Below the pieces are notes generated by a model. That model was not told the origin of the DNA and did not search any database. It saw only the letters and a program-made list of their open reading frames with translations. 11,240 nucleotides of DNA from Thermoplasmata archaeon (lineage in GTDB: Archaea; Thermoplasmatota; E2; UBA202; JdFR-43): contig QMSU01000015.1 in assembly GCA_003650975.1 (NCBI GenBank), positions 1 to 11,240 of the forward strand, in the 5' to 3' direction. Positions 6,906-11,240 of this stretch are shown here, piece by piece (positions within the stretch are counted from its first letter, which is position 1; the number at the start of each line of letters is the position of its first letter). The translations under genes were made by a program, and so were the position numbers.

Positions 6906-8807
6906 ATGAAAAAGGTAATCGCAACACTGGTGGTTGGTATATTTTTGTTCGGAGCAGCTCTCGCGGGAGTGAGCAATGAAGAACCGATAAGCGAAGAAAA
7001 GAGCACGGTAATAGAGAAGACATACGAATTCAGCGAGCCCACGGTAACCGAAACAGATAACTATGTCATTGTCTCCATGGATGACACAAAGTCTCTCATG
7101 CAGGAGGGAAAACCCATTCTCCCGTATACGGTGGATGTGATGCGCTTTCCACTCGGAACAACACTTCAGGTGACGGTGAATGAGGGAGCAACCAGCGAAA
7201 TACAGCTCCCGAAAAAAATAGAACCGTACCCTATGGTTTCCCTGCTCACGACACAGGGGAAACTGGTGGTAAAGGAGGGGGCAGTGTATGAAAGCAATCA
7301 GGCATTTCCAGAATCATTTGCAGATTACCGCATAACCGTGGGCCTCTATAACGGGGAACGGGTGGTCACACTGTCGCTTTTTGTGTATCCATGCAAATAT
7401 ATGCCGCATACCAACACGCTTGCATATACCGATAAGGTAAAGGTAATCATCGATTACGAACTGCCGGCGGAGCAGCCCCTGCCTGCCACAGATGCCTACG
7501 ACCTGCTTATCATTGCCCCCGATGATTGGAAGGCAGACCTTGAACCATTGAAACAGCACAAAGAGAGTCACGGCGTGGCAACAATTGTGGTGGGTTTGAA
7601 TGAGATATACGGTGGAACCTACTTTTCAGCAACCGGCAGGGATGATGCAGAAAAAATAAAATATTTCATCAAAAATGCCATCGAGCAGTGGGGCATCACA
7701 TATGTCATGATTGTGGGCGGAAGACAGGGAGGCCTGTTCAGCGAGCGATGGCTTGCACCTGTGCGATATACCCATCTTGATGATCATCAGTCAGACTGGG
7801 AGGCCACGTATCTCAGCGACCTGTATTTCTCTGACATTTACAAGTATGAGGAGGGCCAGCCGGTCTTCGATGACTGGGACAGCAACGGCAACGGTGTATT
7901 CGCAGAGTGGAGTGGATTCAAAAAGGATACCCTGGACCTCTCACCCGATGTATACGTGGGCCGCCTTGCCTGCAGAAACAAGATGGACTTGGACTTGGTG
8001 GCGAACAGAATCATTGAATATGAAAATACCTATGCCAAGAATCAGGATTGGTTCAAGAAGATGGTTCTCGTGGGCGGCGACACCTTCCCCCGTGATGATT
8101 ATTACGAGGGAGAACTGGGCACTTCGCAGTCACTGGAATACATGGAAGGATTTGAAGGCGTGAAACTGTACACCTCTCTGGGCACCCTCACCGGTGTATC
8201 CGATGTCGTAACCACAGTGAGTCAGGGCTGCGGGTTCCTCAATTTCGAGGGTCACGGCAACCCGATGAACTGGGCAACGCACCCACCGCACGATGAGGAG
8301 ACATGGATAGATGGCCTTGGCGTAAGGGACATGAAAGGTCTTTCAAATGAAGGCATGTACCCGGTGTGCGTGGTCGGCGGATGTCACAACAGCCAGTTCA
8401 ATGTGAGCGTGCTCAATGCACTCAAGATATGGGAGGGTGCAGAGTGGTACCAGTATCTGTATAAGGGAGAAACGGCATTCAAATGCTGGAGCTGGCGCAT
8501 AATGAGCACCGGCGGTGGCGGTGCCATAGCAAGCATCGGAAGCACCGGTCTTGGATATGGGCTGGTGGGAGACTACAATGACGACGGCATTCCGGATACC
8601 CTCCAGGGACTTGGTGGATGGATCGACTCGGAGTTCTTCAGAATATATGGGCAGGAAGGAAAGGAAGTGCTCGGGGAAGTGCATTCAACGGCCATTGCAA
8701 ACTATGTGGCACAGTTCCCGGTGACAAAGGATCCCATTGACTGCAAGACAGTTGAGGAATGGGTCCTTCTCGGAGATCCGTCGCTCATGATCGGGGGATA
8801 CGAGTAA
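6906..8807 (+). CDS. Secreted gingipain-family (C25) cysteine peptidase
   Basis: Extracellular endopeptidase of the gingipain family, likely to start degradation of external proteins. The 633-residue protein looks complete. Residues 1-20 are a signal peptide (hydrophobic core, ending ALA). About 30-190 resembles the C25 propeptide (PILPYTVDVMRFPLGT at 70-85). The catalytic domain starts at YDLLIIAPDDW (198-208). The likely dyad is His450 in NFEGHGNPMNW and Cys493 in VVGGCHNSQF, in the order and sequence context of gingipains. Asp-rich loops DSNGNG (325-330) and DYNDDGIPD (556-564) may bind calcium. The end (EEWVLLGDPSLMIGG) is the common C25 finish. No C-terminal anchor, Ig domain or bacterial type IX sorting domain follows, unlike the Porphyromonas enzymes. 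Its own strong TATA box and downstream T-run make it a single-gene unit. Substrate specificity (Arg, Lys or other) cannot be read from the sequence. Confidence 0.92.
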   Translation: MKKVIATLVVGIFLFGAALAGVSNEEPISEEKSTVIEKTYEFSEPTVTETDNYVIVSMDDTKSLMQEGKPILPYTVDVMRFPLGTTLQVTVNEGATSEIQLPKKIEPYPMVSLLTTQGKLVVKEGAVYESNQAFPESFADYRITVGLYNGERVVTLSLFVYPCKYMPHTNTLAYTDKVKVIIDYELPAEQPLPATDAYDLLIIAPDDWKADLEPLKQHKESHGVATIVVGLNEIYGGTYFSATGRDDAEKIKYFIKNAIEQWGITYVMIVGGRQGGLFSERWLAPVRYTHLDDHQSDWEATYLSDLYFSDIYKYEEGQPVFDDWDSNGNGVFAEWSGFKKDTLDLSPDVYVGRLACRNKMDLDLVANRIIEYENTYAKNQDWFKKMVLVGGDTFPRDDYYEGELGTSQSLEYMEGFEGVKLYTSLGTLTGVSDVVTTVSQGCGFLNFEGHGNPMNWATHPPHDEETWIDGLGVRDMKGLSNEGMYPVCVVGGCHNSQFNVSVLNALKIWEGAEWYQYLYKGETAFKCWSWRIMSTGGGGAIASIGSTGLGYGLVGDYNDDGIPDTLQGLGGWIDSEFFRIYGQEGKEVLGEVHSTAIANYVAQFPVTKDPIDCKTVEEWVLLGDPSLMIGGYE

Positions 8808-8833
8808 TTCCTCCCCCTTTTCCCAACTTTTTT
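8808..8833 (+). terminator. T-rich terminator after the C25 peptidase
   Basis: Directly after the stop codon a pyrimidine run contains TTTT (8817-8821) and then T6 (8828-8833). Archaeal RNA polymerase commonly stops at such runs. The second run merges with the next gene's TATA-like box. Confidence 0.5.
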
Positions 8834-8838
8834 ATAAA
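8829..8838 (+). promoter_or_regulatory. TATA-like promoter of the signalling operon
   Basis: TTTTTATAAA is centred about 22-25 bases before the ATG at 8856, with no Shine-Dalgarno sequence between. A leaderless transcript beginning at the ATG is likely. It gives the operon a promoter separate from that of the C25 peptidase. Confidence 0.5.
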
Positions 8839-8855
8839 GCTCTCTTTTTATACAT

Positions 8856-9152
8856 ATGTTCAGGATACTGTTGCTGATACTCACGCTCATCTCGCTTGTT
8901 TTGCCCATTCTTTCCTATCGATATTTCATGCAGCTCATGAAACTGGTGAAAATAAGAAGAAGCAATTTTCTGGTTGCCGGCTCGGCCACCATTCTCACCG
9001 GCTATGTATTTTTCATGCTTCCGTGGATATTCGTCGGTACTGATATACTGGCCATACGGGTATTTTCCTACTATGTCATCATGGCAGGGCTTCTCATCCT
9101 GGTGTACGCAGTGGTAAAGATATATATTGACTGGAGGGAGGTGATGAAGTGA
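8856..9152 (+). CDS. Small three-helix membrane protein, kinase partner candidate
   Basis: I do not recognise the family. The 98-residue protein has three predicted transmembrane helices (about 3-22, 39-60 and 66-88). A basic cytoplasmic loop (KLVKIRRSN, 29-37) separates the first two, and the C-terminus (YIDWREVMK) should be cytoplasmic by the positive-inside rule. No catalytic or metal-binding motif is visible. It opens the signalling operon, and its stop codon overlaps the GTG start of the histidine kinase by four bases, so the two are translationally coupled. Its length and helix layout resemble the kinase's own membrane part, suggesting it assembles with the kinase as a sensor subunit or modulator. 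That role is inference. Confidence 0.75.
   Translation: MFRILLLILTLISLVLPILSYRYFMQLMKLVKIRRSNFLVAGSATILTGYVFFMLPWIFVGTDILAIRVFSYYVIMAGLLILVYAVVKIYIDWREVMK
9137..9145 (+). promoter_or_regulatory. Strong Shine-Dalgarno site deciding the kinase GTG start
   Basis: GGAGGTGAT is a perfect match to the complement of the conserved 16S rRNA 3' end and lies three bases before the GTG at 9149. It supports that start over an ATG at 9154, which is in another frame. Confidence 0.75.
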
Positions 9153-10909
9153 ATGCACTGCTCCCGCTCACGTTTGACCTCGTGCTCTCCCTTTTGATTC
9201 TCCTGCTGGCTGCCAACATCTATGTGATATACCGGCGGCAGTATCTGGTGTGGTTCCTTGTGGTGCTCTTTCTGACACCGTTTCTGTTTCTCTACTCCTT
9301 TTTTGAAATGATGTATCTCTCGGATATTTCCCCCTATTTTGTGGTACCATATCCGTTCATCCTGATTTTTGTTGAGGTGGCAATCATCATCGCGCAGAAA
9401 AACCTCCTTGCCTCGCTGAAAACTGAGAAGGGAGCGGAATACAAGCTGCTATTGCGGGAGGACGTGGCACTCATACGCGCCTTTGAAAAAATTGCCAACC
9501 ATTTTATCAGGAGGATGTCCCCCTTTGTGGGTATTAAAAACGTCGAACAGATTCTTGAGGAATGCATTGAACAGTACCCGATACTTTCGGGCTGCTATAT
9601 CGGGAGTGACGAACGGCTGAAGGTGCAGATGATGGAAGAACTAATCGGCGAGCAGAAGGAAGTGAACATGAACGAACTGTGCACCGCATTTTCATACCTT
9701 CTCACAAAACTGATTGACTCCTATTCTGCACTGGTGCCCTATAATGAAATCGTGGAGGAACTTTCGCATGAAATAGGGAAAATCGACAAAAGGGTGATTG
9801 CCTATTTCATTCCCTTTATTCTTTTCAAAATGGTGCTGGAGCCTTTCATCAGAGAATTGAGGGGAGATGAATTGAAAAAACTGAGGATGTCCATTGACAT
9901 CGCAGGGGTGCATGTAAACAGGAAGGGGGGGCTTGAATACCATACCATATATGCCTATGATGAAACCGCCATGGAAGAAAAATTCATCACGTTTCTGATT
10001 CGTCTGCTCGCCTTTTCTGGAAGAGACCGAGAGATAAAGGGAAAGGTGATGGAGTTTTTCAGAAAACTGCCGCAGAACGTGAAGGAGGAGATGTACCGGC
10101 GGGAACTCATCAAAAAACTGCCACCCGGCATACTGGATGAGGAGAAGATGGTACTCAGCAGTAAAGAAAAACTCATTGAGGAACTCATTGACAGAAAACA
10201 GAAACTTGAAGAGGCGTATGCACGTCTCGCTGACGCAAAACTCAATAAAATGAAATCAGAGTTCATTGACATCATCGCCCACGAGCTGAAAACACCTCTC
10301 ACCACCATAAAGACGTATACCGATTTGCTGAGGAAGGAAAAGCTCGGCCCTCTCAACGAAGTGCAGAGGGAAAAACTGGAGCGCATGGAGAAAAATATCA
10401 AGCGCCTCACCAAATTGATCGATGACATGCTTCAGATTCCCTCCATAGATGCAAAGGAACTTGAGCTGAGGAAGGAGCTTTTCCCTGCACAGGAGGTGAT
10501 AGATGCCATCGTTGAGGAGGTGGAGGAGATAGCAAGGGAGAAAAAGCAGGCATTCACCGTTGAAATTGACGGTGATGCCATCATTTTCGGGGATAAAAAT
10601 TTAATTGAGAAGGCCATAAAGAATATTGTGGTCAACGCCGTCAAGTACACACCGGAAAAGGGAGCCATCACGCTCACCGCAAAACGGGAGGGAGATTTCA
10701 TCCGGATCTCCGTTGCAGATACCGGCAGGGGTATCAGGAGTGAGGATGCAGAAAAAATATTTGAACCATTTTACAGCCTGGAGAGCGGTGCCGGCCTGGG
10801 GCTCTCCATTGCAAAAAACATTGTTGAGAGCCACGGTGGCAAAATATGGGTGGAAAGCACCGTTGGCAAGGGGTCGCAGTTTCATATTCTTTTGCGAGGT
10901 GAAAAATGA
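9149..10909 (+). CDS. Membrane sensor histidine kinase, 586 aa
   Basis: Sensor kinase that autophosphorylates on histidine and passes phosphate to the regulator encoded next. Three transmembrane helices lie at about 8-28, 33-55 and 63-83, with only a short external loop (about 56-62). Residues 90-335 form a mostly helical cytoplasmic region with no recognisable PAS, GAF or HAMP domain; two stretches (111-140 and 180-209) align without gaps and look like an internal repeat. A coiled coil (about 336-370) leads to the HisKA helix with His378 in FIDIIAHELKTPL. The ATPase domain has all boxes: N-box with Asn492/Asn496 (NIVVNAVKY), G1 DTGRG (524-528), F-box FEPFY (538-542) and G2 GAGLGL (547-552). 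It should therefore be an active kinase. GTG start is backed by a perfect Shine-Dalgarno site. It overlaps both neighbours by four bases. A run of seven G occurs within the gene at 9925-9931. Confidence 0.93.
   Translation: MNALLPLTFDLVLSLLILLLAANIYVIYRRQYLVWFLVVLFLTPFLFLYSFFEMMYLSDISPYFVVPYPFILIFVEVAIIIAQKNLLASLKTEKGAEYKLLLREDVALIRAFEKIANHFIRRMSPFVGIKNVEQILEECIEQYPILSGCYIGSDERLKVQMMEELIGEQKEVNMNELCTAFSYLLTKLIDSYSALVPYNEIVEELSHEIGKIDKRVIAYFIPFILFKMVLEPFIRELRGDELKKLRMSIDIAGVHVNRKGGLEYHTIYAYDETAMEEKFITFLIRLLAFSGRDREIKGKVMEFFRKLPQNVKEEMYRRELIKKLPPGILDEEKMVLSSKEKLIEELIDRKQKLEEAYARLADAKLNKMKSEFIDIIAHELKTPLTTIKTYTDLLRKEKLGPLNEVQREKLERMEKNIKRLTKLIDDMLQIPSIDAKELELRKELFPAQEVIDAIVEEVEEIAREKKQAFTVEIDGDAIIFGDKNLIEKAIKNIVVNAVKYTPEKGAITLTAKREGDFIRISVADTGRGIRSEDAEKIFEPFYSLESGAGLGLSIAKNIVESHGGKIWVESTVGKGSQFHILLRGEK
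10896..10902 (+). promoter_or_regulatory. Shine-Dalgarno site of the response regulator gene
   Basis: GAGGTGA lies inside the end of the kinase gene, three bases before the ATG at 10906. It supports translation of the regulator from within the operon. Confidence 0.65.
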
Positions 10910-11240
10910 TAAAAAAGATACTGTTTGTTGACGATGAGGAAGGGATTGTGGATGCCGCAAAGACGGCTCTGGAAGTGTATGGGTATGAGGTGAAAACCGC
11001 CTATTCCGGTCCAGAATGTTTGAAAAAACTGGAAGGGGTGGACCTCGTTATTCTCGACATAAAAATGCCGGGCATGGACGGTATAGAAACGCTGAAGGAG
11101 ATAAAGAAGCGGAAGCCGCAGCTTCCGGTGGTCATGATCACCGCATACGCCACCGTTGACACGGCCATAGAGGCGATGAAGCAGGGCGCCACCGATTACA
11201 TACGAAAACCGTTCGATATTGAGGAACTGGAAAAGGGAAT
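10906..11240 (+). CDS. Response regulator receiver domain, cut by window edge
   Basis: Phosphoacceptor partner of the preceding kinase. The 111 residues visible make up almost one complete receiver (REC) domain: acidic pocket Asp9-Asp10 in ILFVDDEE, phosphoacceptor Asp51 in LVILDIKMPGMDG, switch Thr79 in VVMITAYAT, and Lys101 in DYIRKPF. The segment IEAMKQGATDYIRKPFDIEEL resembles NtrC-type receivers. The ATG overlaps the kinase stop codon (ATGA), so expression is coupled. The gene runs off the right edge, so an output domain (DNA-binding, enzymatic or none) cannot be judged; stand-alone receivers are common in archaea. Confidence 0.93.
   Translation, partial: MIKKILFVDDEEGIVDAAKTALEVYGYEVKTAYSGPECLKKLEGVDLVILDIKMPGMDGIETLKEIKKRKPQLPVVMITAYATVDTAIEAMKQGATDYIRKPFDIEELEKG

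Overview
This window is a piece of an archaeal chromosome. The domain assignment is firm. The ribosomal proteins S12 and S7 and the elongation factor are the archaeal/eukaryotic type, the elongation factor is EF-2 with a diphthamide histidine context rather than bacterial EF-G, and several genes have TATA-like boxes placed so that transcripts would be leaderless or nearly so. Within Archaea, a mesophilic, heterotrophic euryarchaeon of the Thermoplasmatota (for example a marine-sediment, protein-degrading lineage) fits the mix of translation genes, secreted peptidases, PKD surface proteins and two-component signalling. That lineage call is inference from gene content only.

Layout. Bases 1-231 hold no gene I can support, only the convergent ends of transcripts. 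Bases 232-1437 (minus strand) encode a secreted two-PKD plus Ig-like surface protein with many potential N-glycosylation sites. A 201-base divergent promoter region follows. Bases 1639-4829 (plus) are a tight rps12-rps7-EF-2 cluster. After a 257-base gap comes a membrane-tethered or secreted zinc metallopeptidase with calcium-binding repeats (5087-6571). A 333-base gap with a clean hairpin and a good TATA box leads to a complete secreted gingipain-family (C25) cysteine peptidase (6906-8807). The right end is an overlapping signalling operon: a 98-residue three-helix membrane protein (8856-9152), a three-helix membrane histidine kinase (9149-10909) and a response regulator cut by the window edge (10906-11240).

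How the genes work together. The translation cluster is housekeeping. The three secreted proteins suggest a cell that binds and degrades extracellular protein: two endopeptidases of different catalytic class sit next to each other, each with its own promoter. The signalling operon has its own promoter directly after the C25 peptidase and could in principle regulate it, but nothing in the sequence proves that link.

On the search for an undescribed system: I see no defence island, CRISPR array or mobile element. The best candidate for something new is the small-membrane-protein/kinase/regulator cassette. The small protein has the same predicted membrane topology as the kinase's sensor part, and the kinase has an unrecognised, internally repeated helical region between membrane and catalytic core. 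The metallopeptidase's unusual zinc-motif spacing is the second point worth checking.
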